The notes: generated from the sequence alone by a model not told the origin. A DNA stretch of 64,000 nt from Cyclobacteriaceae bacterium (GCA_020832305.1 JAFIEV010000022.1:31570-95569); one strand, 5' to 3'; numbered from the stretch's first letter, positions 54,421-63,768 are shown. Made by a program: numbers and translations.

Positions 54421-55695
54421 ATGCTTATTAAAGAGTATAATAAAAATATTGATATCTATCTGAAAAGATACGCCTGGCCAACATTGCTTATTCAATCAAA
54501 TCCTGCCACCAATCTTTCTCTGAGCGTAATTATACCGGCTTTTGAAGAACCGGATCTGCTAAAAACCCTCATAGAATTGCGTGAAAATGAATATCCGGGT
54601 AGCGATGTGGAAGTAATGGTAATAATTAATCAATCTGAGGTTTGTAATGAAAAGACCCGGGAAGCAAACCGCGAGAGTTTTGAAGCCGCACGGCAGTTTG
54701 CCAATGAGCCTTGTCCCGATTGGCTGAAGTTTCATATCCAATGGGTTAAAGAACTACCGGCCAAACACGCGGGGGTTGGCCTTGCACGTAAAATCGGAAT
54801 GGATGAAGCCCTGAGAAGAATTTCAGCAAGCGGCAATGATAAGAACGGGATTTTGATTTGCCTCGATGCCGATTGTCTTATAGAAAAAAATTACCTTAAG
54901 ACCATAGCAGACCATTTTCGCAGAAATCCGCAAAGTCCTGGATGCAGTATCAATTTTAAACACCAACCCGCTGAAAATAGTCAGATTCAATCGGCCATCG
55001 ATGCCTATGAGCTGCACTTGAGATACCATGTACATGCGCTTCGATATTGCCGGTTTCCACATGCGTATTATACGATCGGCTCTTCTATGGCCTGTCGTGC
55101 AGAGGCTTACGCCCAGGCAGGTGGCATGAACCGGCGAAAAGCTGGCGAGGATTTCTATTTTCTGCACAAAATAATTCCGATGGGAGGTTTTACAGAAATC
55201 AGGGAAACAACCGTTTATCCTTCACCCAGGCCTTCACACAGGGTGCCCTTTGGAACCGGACGAGCTGTAAGTAAAAAGCTCATGCAGGATGGCCCGTTCA
55301 AAACATACAGCTGGAAAAGTTTTGAGCCTCTTAGGCGGTTTTTAGCACTCGTACCCGACTTGCGTCAAATGACAGCAGTCGAAATCTCTGAAGCACTCGA
55401 TGCCCTTCCCGAACCTGTCTCAAAATTTCTCAATAACCTGGATGCAGATCAGCAAATTCAAAGAATTATTGAAAAAACAAATCGGCCCGAAAGTTACACC
55501 AAAGCCTTTTATCAATGGTTTACTGGATTTGCCGTTTTGAAGTACCTGCATTTTATACGGGACCATTTTTATGAAGAAGAGCCCATTGAGGTTGCGGCAA
55601 GTACTCTGCTGGAGGTTTCAGGCATTGCTAGTGGAAAAAATACAGACATTTCTTCACTGCTTTTCAGTTTCAGAAACATGGATAATGTATTATAA
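54421..55695 (+). CDS. Family-2 glycosyltransferase-like protein
   Basis: From the ATG at 54421 it encodes 424 residues. The longer frame from 54241 lies inside pdxH and is rejected. The nucleotide-sugar fold starts with LSVIIPAFEEPDLLKTLIEL (about 37-56). A DxD-like motif is present in LICLDADCLIEKNYL (about 143-157). Further features are AGGMNRRKAGEDFYFLHK and a helical C-terminal part. There is no transmembrane segment, so it is cytosolic or peripheral. The acceptor is unknown. It begins directly behind pdxH, with a gap of one base, and is probably co-transcribed. Confidence 0.8.
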   Translation: MLIKEYNKNIDIYLKRYAWPTLLIQSNPATNLSLSVIIPAFEEPDLLKTLIELRENEYPGSDVEVMVIINQSEVCNEKTREANRESFEAARQFANEPCPDWLKFHIQWVKELPAKHAGVGLARKIGMDEALRRISASGNDKNGILICLDADCLIEKNYLKTIADHFRRNPQSPGCSINFKHQPAENSQIQSAIDAYELHLRYHVHALRYCRFPHAYYTIGSSMACRAEAYAQAGGMNRRKAGEDFYFLHKIIPMGGFTEIRETTVYPSPRPSHRVPFGTGRAVSKKLMQDGPFKTYSWKSFEPLRRFLALVPDLRQMTAVEISEALDALPEPVSKFLNNLDADQQIQRIIEKTNRPESYTKAFYQWFTGFAVLKYLHFIRDHFYEEEPIEVAASTLLEVSGIASGKNTDISSLLFSFRNMDNVL

Positions 55696-55810
55696 ATCTG
55701 CACAAATAAATATTTGGCTGCTCGACATCGCAACAGTCCGTTTATATAATTGATTTTGAAATAAGGCACAATTGAAGTTTATTTACATTGATTATTAATA
55801 CCTGAATGAT

Positions 55811-56527
55811 ATGAGCAGAATAATTGAAACCCACGAAATTTCTAAAATTTACCAGATGGGTTCCGAAAAAGTGCATGCACTCCAATCCATTTCCATCGAC
55901 ATAAACAAAGGAGAATACGTTGCCTTTATGGGCCCTTCCGGATCGGGTAAATCAACGCTCATGAACATTGTCGGATGTCTCGATACACCTACTTCAGGCC
56001 AGTATATACTCAACAGTAAGGATGTTAGTAATATGACTGAAAATGAATTGGCTGAAATCAGAAATAAAGAGATAGGCTTTGTTTTTCAGACTTTTAATCT
56101 TCTGCCCAGGGCCTCTTCACTGGAAAATGTAGCTTTGCCTTTAATTTATGCAGGATACAGCAAATCTGAAAGAACTGAAAGGGCTATGGAAGTATTAGAC
56201 AGCGTAGGACTAGGCAACCGGGCCTCTCACAAACCCAATGAATTGTCCGGTGGCCAGCGGCAAAGGGTAGCCATAGCACGTGCCCTGGTTAATAATCCAA
56301 GTATCATTCTTGCAGATGAACCAACAGGTAACCTCGATTCAAAAACGTCTTACGAAATCATGGCTTTGTTTGATGAGCTGCATTCCAAAGGAAATACTAT
56401 TATTATGGTGACACACGAAGACGATATTGCACATTATGCGCATAGAATCGTTCGTTTGATGGATGGCCTGGTTGAAACAGATGTCCTTAATACTGACATC
56501 AGAAGGTCAACACCTGTAAGCCAGTAA
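55811..56527 (+). CDS. ABC transporter ATP-binding protein (MacB/LolD type)
   Basis: A 238-residue ATPase with Walker [10 protein letters not shown] (about 42-50), Q-loop [18 protein letters not shown], signature [15 protein letters not shown] (about 145-159) and Walker [13 protein letters not shown]. The LolD/MacB branch works with a permease of the FtsX-like family to move lipoproteins, drugs or peptides. No permease is encoded next to it, so the partner must be elsewhere. The next gene, for a cobalamin adenosyltransferase, starts 66 bases on. Confidence 0.9.
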   Translation: MSRIIETHEISKIYQMGSEKVHALQSISIDINKGEYVAFMGPSGSGKSTLMNIVGCLDTPTSGQYILNSKDVSNMTENELAEIRNKEIGFVFQTFNLLPRASSLENVALPLIYAGYSKSERTERAMEVLDSVGLGNRASHKPNELSGGQRQRVAIARALVNNPSIILADEPTGNLDSKTSYEIMALFDELHSKGNTIIMVTHEDDIAHYAHRIVRLMDGLVETDVLNTDIRRSTPVSQ

Positions 56528-56593
56528 AAAAATAGTTTCAGAATTTGCCAAACAAAAACCTTACACACTTTAGTTATACCTTTTTAGCAAACT

Positions 56594-57151
56594 ATGAAAA
56601 TATACACCAAAACAGGCGACCTGGGTAAAACATCATTGTTGGGTGGTACAAGAGTTCCAAAATACCACCTCAGAATAGAGTGTTATGGTACAGTTGATGA
56701 ACTGAACTCTTATCTTGGATTGCTGAGGTCTCAAGAGGTAAATCGGGAAAGACAATCTGCTTTGCAAAGCATTCAGGAAAGACTTTTTACAATCGGATCA
56801 TCACTGGCGGCTGAGAATGAAAGAGCAAAGTCGCTTAAACTCGATTTAACAGAAGAGGATATACAGCAACTTGAAATCGCCATTGATCAGATGGAAATCA
56901 GCCTGCCGGCCATGAAAAGTTTTATTTTACCCGGAGGGCATCAGTCAGTAGCATTTTGCCATATCGCCCGCTGTGTATGCCGCCGCGCAGAGCGACTGAT
57001 TATACATCTGAGCGATAACGAATACGTCGATCAGCAAATTATCGTTTATTTAAATCGACTGTCGGATTATCTGTTTGTTTTAGCGCGAAAAATGACCCTC
57101 GAGCTGGGCAGGTCAGATATACCATGGCTTGGGAGAAGCGGAAAAAATTGA
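56594..57151 (+). CDS. PduO-type cob(I)alamin adenosyltransferase
   Basis: A 185-residue protein with the family motif KIYTKTGDLGKTSLLGGTRVPK (about 2-23) and the C-terminal CHIARCVCRRAERLI and LNRLSDYLFVLAR. It attaches adenosine from ATP to reduced cobalamin to make coenzyme B12. The tail of the frame overlaps the upstream part of the ilvE frame. The genome presumably has a B12-dependent mutase or ribonucleotide reductase, which is not in this window. Confidence 0.95.
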   Translation: MKIYTKTGDLGKTSLLGGTRVPKYHLRIECYGTVDELNSYLGLLRSQEVNRERQSALQSIQERLFTIGSSLAAENERAKSLKLDLTEEDIQQLEIAIDQMEISLPAMKSFILPGGHQSVAFCHIARCVCRRAERLIIHLSDNEYVDQQIIVYLNRLSDYLFVLARKMTLELGRSDIPWLGRSGKN

Positions 57152-57206
57152 TTACTTCAGCGTTTTTTTCTATCTTTCAGCCCTTATTTATAATCCATTA
57201 TTTTTC

Positions 57207-58277
57207 ATGCTGATGGTTGAAACTATTAACATCGACAAACGCCTCAGGGAGAGTTCCCGTATTCATGAGGTTGATCTTAAAAACATAGCCTTTGGAAGGG
57301 TTTATTCAGACCATATGTTCTGCGCAGATTACAAAGATGGTAAGTGGCAGAATTTTACCATTCAACCCTACGAATATCTCAAATTTACTCCCGGCGCAGC
57401 GGTTTTGCATTATGCGCAATCTATTTTTGAAGGACTGAAAGCTTACAGAGCCGATAATGGTGATATACTTGTATTCAGGCCAGAAATGAATTTTAAGCGC
57501 CTAAACATCTCGGCAGAAAGAATGTGCATTCCTACTTTGCCTGAAGAAATTTTTATGGGGGGATTGGTAGAACTATTGAAAACAGACCGGCACTGGGTGC
57601 CTGACGCACCGGGAACTTCCCTTTATATCCGCCCATATATATTTGCAACAGATGAATATATAGGTATACGTCCTTCTGATCAATATAAATTTATTATTTT
57701 TACCTGTCCGGTTGGCGCTTATTATTCCAAACCAGTGAAGGTTAAAATCGAGACACATTACACGCGTGCTGCTGAAGGTGGTACAGGTTTTGCCAAAGCC
57801 GCTGGCAACTATGCCGCATCACTCTATCCGGCAAAACTGGCTCAGCAAAGAGGTTATGACCAACTTATATGGACCGATGGTAAAACCCATGAATATATCG
57901 AAGAGTCAGGTACAATGAATGTAATGTTCATTATAGATGATACTTTAATCACCCCTTCAACCGGAGACAGCGTACTTAAGGGCATAACAAGAGACAGCAT
58001 TCTTACCCTGGCGCGATCCTGGGGGATGAAAGTGGAAGAGCGCAAACTCAGTGTTAAAGAAGTCATTTCTGCTATTCGCGAAAAGCGCCTTGTGGAAGCC
58101 TTTGGCACTGGTACTGCCGCTACCATTGCCCACATTGAATTGATTAGCCATAATGATGAAGAATTTGTGCTCCCGAAATCCCATGAAGGTTCATTTTCCA
58201 ATCGCATAGCCAACACACTTAATGATATCAAAACAGGGAAAGCAGAAGATCCCTATAACTGGATCATGAGTATTTGA
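57207..58277 (+). CDS. ilvE: Branched-chain-amino-acid aminotransferase
   Basis: A 356-residue PLP enzyme from the ATG at 57207. The ATG at 57129 overlaps the adenosyltransferase gene and encodes an unlikely leader. Motifs are AQSIFEGLKAYR, SLYIRPYIFATDEYIGI, the PLP lysine Lys197 in GTGFAKAAGNYAASLYPAKLA, EESGTMNVMFI and AFGTGTAATIAHI. It transaminates leucine, isoleucine and valine. A good terminator follows, 30 bases after the stop. Confidence 0.95.
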   Translation: MLMVETINIDKRLRESSRIHEVDLKNIAFGRVYSDHMFCADYKDGKWQNFTIQPYEYLKFTPGAAVLHYAQSIFEGLKAYRADNGDILVFRPEMNFKRLNISAERMCIPTLPEEIFMGGLVELLKTDRHWVPDAPGTSLYIRPYIFATDEYIGIRPSDQYKFIIFTCPVGAYYSKPVKVKIETHYTRAAEGGTGFAKAAGNYAASLYPAKLAQQRGYDQLIWTDGKTHEYIEESGTMNVMFIIDDTLITPSTGDSVLKGITRDSILTLARSWGMKVEERKLSVKEVISAIREKRLVEAFGTGTAATIAHIELISHNDEEFVLPKSHEGSFSNRIANTLNDIKTGKAEDPYNWIMSI

Positions 58278-58306
58278 TATCCAGATTAATAACAAATAAA
58301 ATTTTC

Positions 58307-58335
58307 AAAAGGGGCAACAAAATTGTCCCTTTTTT
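58307..58335 (+). terminator. Rho-independent terminator of ilvE
   Basis: An 11-bp stem with one G-U pair (58307-58317 with 58323-58333) and a 5-base loop. A short T-run overlaps the right arm to 58335. Confidence 0.8.
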
Positions 58336-58483
58336 GCGTTTGTGAATTTTCGGTTTTCACTTTGAAATAAGTCTCTTTTGATTTTTTAGTATAGCTGTAA
58401 AAAACTGTACATGCCCTTTGTATTGCCCGCATCCGCAGGCCTGTCCATGCAAAGCACAATGATAGAAAATTATTATCGCATAC

Positions 58484-58499
58484 ACTTGTACGTACAAGT
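58484..58499. promoter_or_regulatory. GntR operator, perfect 16-bp palindrome
   Basis: ACTTGTACGTACAAGT reads the same on both strands. Its core is the TTGTACGTACAA core known from AraR operators, whose regulator has a GntR-type helix-turn-helix. It overlaps the -33 box of the gntR promoter and lies 30 bases before the gntR start, so autorepression is likely. Confidence 0.75.
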
Positions 58500-58515
58500 T
58501 AAATTTATATATTTG
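58486..58515 (+). promoter_or_regulatory. Promoter of the gntR / sugar operon
   Basis: TTG at 58486-58488, 19 bases, then TATATTTG at 58508-58515. This is a full match to the TTG / TAnnTTTG consensus of Bacteroidota. The TTG lies inside the palindromic operator. Confidence 0.65.
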
Positions 58516-58528
58516 AGAGAAAAAAAGT

Positions 58529-59236
58529 ATGTCGCTTCCCCGATATAGACAGATACACGATTATTTACTGGGACAGATCCAAAAAGGCGAGATTTTGCCA
58601 GGTGATTATTTGCCTTCGGAAAATGAATTATGCAGATCTTTTTCCATCACACGCACTACGGTACGCAAAGCTCTCGACGAATTGCAAAAATCAGGATTTA
58701 TTGAGAGGCAACATGGAAAAGGCAGTATGGTGCGGGAGAGAAGAGCATCATTGGGGCTGCTTAATGTAAAAGGATTTAGTGAGGCTGTAGGTCAGGACGT
58801 TGTAACTGCCTTTTTACAATACCCGGCAGAAAAGGAATGGAAAAAGGATTTATCGATATCTCCAGACGGCGCACAGTTATTAATGCCCTGTATTCATTTT
58901 GAAAGGCTTAGAAGTGTAGGTGCTGAACCAGTAATGATCGAGAACAACTGGTTTCCGGCTAAAGCTGTTCCAGGTTTCACCGATCTTACCTTTATCGATG
59001 AGTCTTTTTTTAAAACACTGAGTAGGCATTATGGCATTGAAATTAAAGGTTCAGAGCAGCTTATTTGGTCGATCGAAGCTGAAAATAAAGTAGCTGCACT
59101 ACTCAAAGTGCTTGCTGGAAGTCCGGTACTTAAGATTGCCATACGGTTTTATACCAGCCATCCGGGGTTTCATATTTACAGTGAATTACTTTGCAATACC
59201 CAAAAATATCCTATTGGCAACCGCTATTTCCTTTAG
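58529..59236 (+). CDS. GntR/UTRA-family transcription regulator
   Basis: A 235-residue regulator. The winged helix-turn-helix is at about 5-70 (LPSENELCRSFSITRTTVRKALDELQKSGFIERQHGKGSMV). A UTRA effector-binding domain occupies about 90-232. UTRA members usually sense a small sugar phosphate or related metabolite and release DNA when it binds. It is the first gene of a four-gene run (regulator, GH9-like protein, sugar transporter, ribokinase) and probably controls it through the palindrome in its promoter. Confidence 0.92.
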   Translation: MSLPRYRQIHDYLLGQIQKGEILPGDYLPSENELCRSFSITRTTVRKALDELQKSGFIERQHGKGSMVRERRASLGLLNVKGFSEAVGQDVVTAFLQYPAEKEWKKDLSISPDGAQLLMPCIHFERLRSVGAEPVMIENNWFPAKAVPGFTDLTFIDESFFKTLSRHYGIEIKGSEQLIWSIEAENKVAALLKVLAGSPVLKIAIRFYTSHPGFHIYSELLCNTQKYPIGNRYFL

Positions 59237-59238
59237 TT

Positions 59239-61098
59239 ATGCGCAATATTCATATTTACAAAACCGGCAGAAGAGCTTTTATTAAAACGGCCCCGCTTAC
59301 AGCCCTTACGGGCGGAATTGCGCTGAGTGCCTGTGGCCGAAAAGATGACAGCCCAGCGCCTTGCGCCGAGACCTTCCCTATATTTAATCCTGCCCTTTTG
59401 TCTGAGAAAGGGCCTGTGGGTTTGTTATTCTCTCAATTAGGTTATGAACCGGGATGGCCCGTTCGCCTTGTTCTCAGGGCGCCAGGAAAAGATTATTTTC
59501 AACCAGGTACTATTTGCCGGTTACGGCCATGCAATGCAAAACAGGTATATGAAACAACCTGTGACTATTGGGGGGAAGTCTGGGGTGAGCATTGGTGGCA
59601 AATTGAATTTAAAGATATTCCGAAAGGAGGAACATGGAGCATAGAAATTGTACAAGGAGATAATGTATTAATTTCCGATCGTGAAGTTCTGGTAGAACAG
59701 GGTTGTTTGTGGAATCAAACAATCCATCTGGCTTCAGCGGATATGTTAGAGCGGAGAAGTCATTTCACTAAGGTTGGTGCCGGATGGCAGGATGCCGGGG
59801 CCTTGTGGGTTGAAAGTCCTGCCCAAAGTGCGATGATTATAAGTCTTACTGAAATTATTGAATCAAGTCCTTTTTCATTGGATAAAAGCCTTGAAGAGCG
59901 TTTGTTTAAGCAGATAGTTGTTGGCTGTGACTATCTCGTAATGACTCAGAAAAAGGCCCGTGAAATGGGGTATGACCAAGGTGCATTTACCCACGACTTG
60001 CATGGCAATGAGCGGTTTATACTCCCTAATGACGCCAATAAGGCTTGCGTTGCTTTATTTCGCGCGGCCCGGCTTTTACCTGACATGTATGCAGAGAAAA
60101 AGGAGATCTATTTAGCATCTGGTCTCAAGGCATTCCGATGGCTGACAAGCACTGCACAACCCATTGGGATACAGGGGCTCGAGCCTTTCCAGCGGGGTAT
60201 ATCAAATGAATCCAGGATTCCTTCAAATGAGTGGCCTACCCGTGATCTGGTTATGATGGCTTGGGCTGCACTGGAAAAATGGCGACTGGATTCATCAGAC
60301 AGCTCCAAGGCAAAATGTATAGAATTTGTACGCAAGGTGATGCTAAGGCAAATACCAAAGGAAAACGGTCAAATGGGGTTCTATGGTCATTTCAGGGAAT
60401 TTGATAGCTTACCACATAGCGAAAGTTCATGGGTACACGGAATTAAATACATACAGGGAGGAACTGAGTTCGGCGTTGATATTGGCGGTTTTTATCCCAA
60501 TTATTTAATCCCAATTATAGATATGCTAAAATCCTGGCCAGATCATGAAGATGCCGGCAGGTGGCTGTTAATGCTTCGCGACTTTGCCGACGGCTTTCTT
60601 AAACCTGCTTGCAAGGCCAATCCATTTTATATCGTACCGCTGGGTATCTTTGAAGGTGAAGGCCCAATTTGGTTTTGTGGTACTTTTCATGGCAGCAATG
60701 CCATTTACGGATATACAGCTGCACTGGCAATGGAACTATCCAAACTTCTGGATGATCAGGAGCTGCGCAACATCGCATACGGTAATTTGCAATGGATCAC
60801 AGGGCTAAATAGTGGGATTACTTCAGACAATATAAAAATGGGTTGTGTAATATACAGTGCAGATCTGCCTGAGGGTATTGCACTCCCGGCAAGTATGATT
60901 TGCCAGGTCGGACAGCGATGGGCCGGTACCTGGTTTCAAACAAGAGGTGTTATTTGCAATGGCTTTTCAAACGGAGAACAATTCAAATACGATATTCCGG
61001 TTAAAAAAGAATACGATGCACCGCTATCATTTACCGATGAAGACTGGATTCCGCATAGTGCAGGATGGATTACCGGTCTTGTAAAATTGTATTCCTGA
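59239..61098 (+). CDS. Secreted GH9-like glycoside hydrolase with altered catalytic motif
   Basis: From the ATG at 59239 it has 619 residues. The 16 residues encoded before it overlap gntR. The leader has a twin-arginine-like motif (GRRAFIKTAPLTALTGG) and a possible lipobox at ALSAC. An Ig-like N-terminal domain (about 50-145, FSQLGYEP near its start) is followed by an (alpha/alpha)6 barrel. The GH9 motif that normally reads DAGD is here GWQDAGAL, with Asp185 kept and the catalytic-base position Ala188. The C-terminal FTDEDWIPHSAGW aligns with the region that carries the acid Glu. The enzyme may be inactive, binding only, or use another mechanism. It starts two bases after the gntR stop. Confidence 0.7.
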   Translation: MRNIHIYKTGRRAFIKTAPLTALTGGIALSACGRKDDSPAPCAETFPIFNPALLSEKGPVGLLFSQLGYEPGWPVRLVLRAPGKDYFQPGTICRLRPCNAKQVYETTCDYWGEVWGEHWWQIEFKDIPKGGTWSIEIVQGDNVLISDREVLVEQGCLWNQTIHLASADMLERRSHFTKVGAGWQDAGALWVESPAQSAMIISLTEIIESSPFSLDKSLEERLFKQIVVGCDYLVMTQKKAREMGYDQGAFTHDLHGNERFILPNDANKACVALFRAARLLPDMYAEKKEIYLASGLKAFRWLTSTAQPIGIQGLEPFQRGISNESRIPSNEWPTRDLVMMAWAALEKWRLDSSDSSKAKCIEFVRKVMLRQIPKENGQMGFYGHFREFDSLPHSESSWVHGIKYIQGGTEFGVDIGGFYPNYLIPIIDMLKSWPDHEDAGRWLLMLRDFADGFLKPACKANPFYIVPLGIFEGEGPIWFCGTFHGSNAIYGYTAALAMELSKLLDDQELRNIAYGNLQWITGLNSGITSDNIKMGCVIYSADLPEGIALPASMICQVGQRWAGTWFQTRGVICNGFSNGEQFKYDIPVKKEYDAPLSFTDEDWIPHSAGWITGLVKLYS

Positions 61099-61162
61099 AG
61101 AATAATGTCTCATTTTGGTTAGTAAAAGCCAGTTTTTTTGATGTCAATTTAACCTGAAGTAT

Positions 61163-62167
61163 ATGTATATAGTCGATTCTTATGGCCTGGCCGTCTTATT
61201 TTGCTTTATCACCATGTTATGCTGGGGCTCCTGGGCCAATACGTCTAAAATAGCCACAGATAAATGGCCTTTCCCATTGTACTATTGGGATTATTCATTG
61301 GGGCTAATCCTGATTTCCCTCATTTATGCATTCACCATGGGAAGTATTGGAGAATCGGGAAGAAGCTTTATTGATGACCTGGCTCAGGCAGATTTCAATT
61401 CGCTGACCTCTGCCTTCCTGGGAGGTGTAATTTTTAATCTGTCAAATTTATTAATTGTGGCAGCTATTGCCGTAGCAGGCTTATCGGTAGCTTTTCCAAT
61501 CGGTGTAGGGCTGGCGCTGGTGATAGGCGTCTTCGTTAACTATCTTAAGGTTCCTGAAGGCAACCCGTGGATTTTGTTTACAGGTGTATCACTTGTTGTA
61601 CTTGCCATCATATTCAATGCGATCGCTTCGGCCCGGGTATCCAGATCAAGAGGAACTACCCCTGTAAAGGGCATAGTATTGTCAGTGATGGCCGGCATAA
61701 TTATGGGATTCTTTTATCGCTTTGTGGCCGATGGCATGACGCTGGATTTTACTAACCCTGAGGCGGGAAAACTCACTGCCTACACCGCTGTATTTGTATT
61801 CTCTATTGGTCTTTTTATTTCCAATTTTTTGTGGAACAGCTTTTTTATGTATAAGCCTATCGAAGGCAGTCGGTCTACTTATGCAGATTATTTCAGCAAT
61901 GGCACAAGAAAGCAACACCTGATAGGATTGTTGGGAGGAATCATATTTAATACCGGATTCCTGTTTAATCTGTTGGCTTCTGATAAAGCCGGACCCGCCA
62001 TTTCATACGGCTTGGGTCAGGGCGCGACCATGGTAGGCGCTGCTTGGGGTGTTTTTGTATTTAAGGAGTTTGCCTCTGCGCCAAAAAGCACCAATACTTT
62101 GCTAATTGCCATGTTTATCACATTTATCACAGGTCTTGCATTGATCATTGCAGCCAGAATAATTTAA
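61163..62167 (+). CDS. GRP-family sugar transporter
   Basis: A 334-residue inner-membrane protein with about ten helices. It matches the glucose/ribose uptake (GRP, DMT-superfamily) type: MLCWGSWANTSKIATDKWPFPLYYWDYSLG near the N-terminus, FNLSNLLIVAAIAVAGLSVAFPIGVGLALVIG, and GPAISYGLGQGATMVGAAWGVFVFKEF near the end. Relatives GlcU and RbsU import glucose or ribose. It lies eight bases before the ribokinase gene, which points to ribose or a related pentose as the substrate. Confidence 0.88.
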   Translation: MYIVDSYGLAVLFCFITMLCWGSWANTSKIATDKWPFPLYYWDYSLGLILISLIYAFTMGSIGESGRSFIDDLAQADFNSLTSAFLGGVIFNLSNLLIVAAIAVAGLSVAFPIGVGLALVIGVFVNYLKVPEGNPWILFTGVSLVVLAIIFNAIASARVSRSRGTTPVKGIVLSVMAGIIMGFFYRFVADGMTLDFTNPEAGKLTAYTAVFVFSIGLFISNFLWNSFFMYKPIEGSRSTYADYFSNGTRKQHLIGLLGGIIFNTGFLFNLLASDKAGPAISYGLGQGATMVGAAWGVFVFKEFASAPKSTNTLLIAMFITFITGLALIIAARII

Positions 62168-62174
62168 CAAAATC

Positions 62175-63104
62175 ATGAAAAACACCATTGTTGTTATTGG
62201 TAGTTCCAATGTTGATATGATTATGAAAATGGAACGACTTCCCAGGAAGGGAGAAACCATCACAGATGCTAATTTTGTCCAGACTTTTGGTGGCAAAGGT
62301 GCTAATACTGCAGTTGGCGCTGCCAGGGCAGGAGGGAGGGTCGCCTTTGTCAATGCAGTAGGCGAAGATGCCTATACGCCTATGATGGTAGAAAATTTTA
62401 TTAAGGATGGTATTGATTGCCGATATATCTTCCATGAAAAAGGGATTGCCAGTGGTCATGCGCTGGTAATGATTGGTGGAGAGGGCGACAACTACCTTTC
62501 AGTAGCCCCCGGAGCCAATTATCGTTTAGATCAGAAAAAAATCGATCAATGTATCGAGCTGCTTAAAAATGCTTCTTATGTTTTGTTGCAAAACGAAATA
62601 CCCAATGATACCAACAGCTATATTATAGAATTGGCACATTCGCTACAAATACCCATATTGTGGAATTTCGCGCCTGCCAAAAAAAGAGATTTACAAAGTC
62701 TTGAAAAAGTTGAACTGCTGATAGTCAACGAAACGGAAGCAGAATTTCTTGCTGAAAAAAATTTTAATAAAAATTGTGGCTATGAAGATATAGCAAAGTG
62801 CATTCTGAAGAAAGGGCCTAAAAATGTTATAATAACCCTGGGAAAATCAGGCGTTTTTGTCTGGCATGAAACCTGTAAAGGACATATTCCCGCATTTGCG
62901 GTAGAGGCGATCGATAGTACTGCTGCTGGTGATATTTTCTGTGGATGTATCGCAGTTCAGCTTACTGAAGGTAAAGACATTGCAGATGCTATACGATTTG
63001 CCAGCGCTGCTTCAGCCTTGAGCGTCACCAGGCTTGGCGCTCAGCCCTCAGCGCCTTTACGAAAAGAAATAGATGACTTTTTATCCGCAAATACTTTCCG
63101 TTAA
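62175..63104 (+). CDS. rbsK: Ribokinase
   Basis: A 309-residue PfkB-family sugar kinase. N-terminal motifs are VVIGSSNVDMIMKMERLPRKGET and GGKGANTAVGAARAGG (about 40-55). The catalytic base Asp is in DSTAAGDIFCGCI (about 246-258). Its overall shape is that of RbsK, which phosphorylates D-ribose at O5. Adenosine kinase or another sugar kinase of the family cannot be excluded by sequence reading. It is the last gene of the gntR operon. No rbsD (ribose pyranase) is adjacent. Confidence 0.9.
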   Translation: MKNTIVVIGSSNVDMIMKMERLPRKGETITDANFVQTFGGKGANTAVGAARAGGRVAFVNAVGEDAYTPMMVENFIKDGIDCRYIFHEKGIASGHALVMIGGEGDNYLSVAPGANYRLDQKKIDQCIELLKNASYVLLQNEIPNDTNSYIIELAHSLQIPILWNFAPAKKRDLQSLEKVELLIVNETEAEFLAEKNFNKNCGYEDIAKCILKKGPKNVIITLGKSGVFVWHETCKGHIPAFAVEAIDSTAAGDIFCGCIAVQLTEGKDIADAIRFASAASALSVTRLGAQPSAPLRKEIDDFLSANTFR

Positions 63105-63378
63105 ATAGTGACCTTATTGTTGTTTAACTGCAAATTTTCTTTTCAAGCCTCTCAGTAAAACACTATTAATTTTATAAAATATTATATTTTTTCTTACTCC
63201 AGTTTTCTGTCACCTTGGTTAATCACTAAACTATTAAAGTCCACAAGTACATAACTTTAACTGAAATCAAATCTCACAATAGATGTATTTCTGTACATTA
63301 GGTATTGCCAGCGGCACAAAACATGCTCAAGAAATGGAGGTTTGAATTGTGATTACAAATTCATACCTGAATCTTATT

Positions 63379-63768
63379 ATGATAGACTTAAAAGAAACAA
63401 AACGCATTAAAGATGCCTTGCAACAGGAGCCTCAAAAGTTCCAGAAAATTATTGAAGATACCTTCCTCGCCATTTGTATTACCAGCAAGGAAGCTAATTT
63501 TGTAGCTGTAAACAGCAATTACGAAAAGCTTTACGGATACAGAAGAGAAGACCTTATAGGAAATTCATTTACCATTGTTGTACCTATGGAAAACCGTAAG
63601 GATTTAAAACTCTACCACGATCGTTTTTTTGTCGACAAATATGAAATACTTAGAAAGTGGCAGGTTCAGGGCAGCGACGGCCGGATCATTGATATTTTTG
63701 CCGATGCAGGGTACAACGATAAAATAAATGGAGCGCCCCATAAAATTACATTGGTTCAGGCTTTGTAG
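63379..63768 (+). CDS. Stand-alone PAS-domain protein
   Basis: A protein of 129 residues from the ATG at 63379, or 139 from 63349. A single PAS fold fills it: ITSKEANFVAVNSNYEKLYGYRREDLIGNSF, then MENRKDLKLYHDRFF and a final strand region HKITLVQAL. There is no kinase, guanylate cyclase or other output domain. Such proteins may sense redox, light or ligands and act by binding a partner. The start is uncertain between the two ATGs. It ends about 55 bases before the terminator at 63826. Confidence 0.8.
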   Translation: MIDLKETKRIKDALQQEPQKFQKIIEDTFLAICITSKEANFVAVNSNYEKLYGYRREDLIGNSFTIVVPMENRKDLKLYHDRFFVDKYEILRKWQVQGSDGRIIDIFADAGYNDKINGAPHKITLVQAL

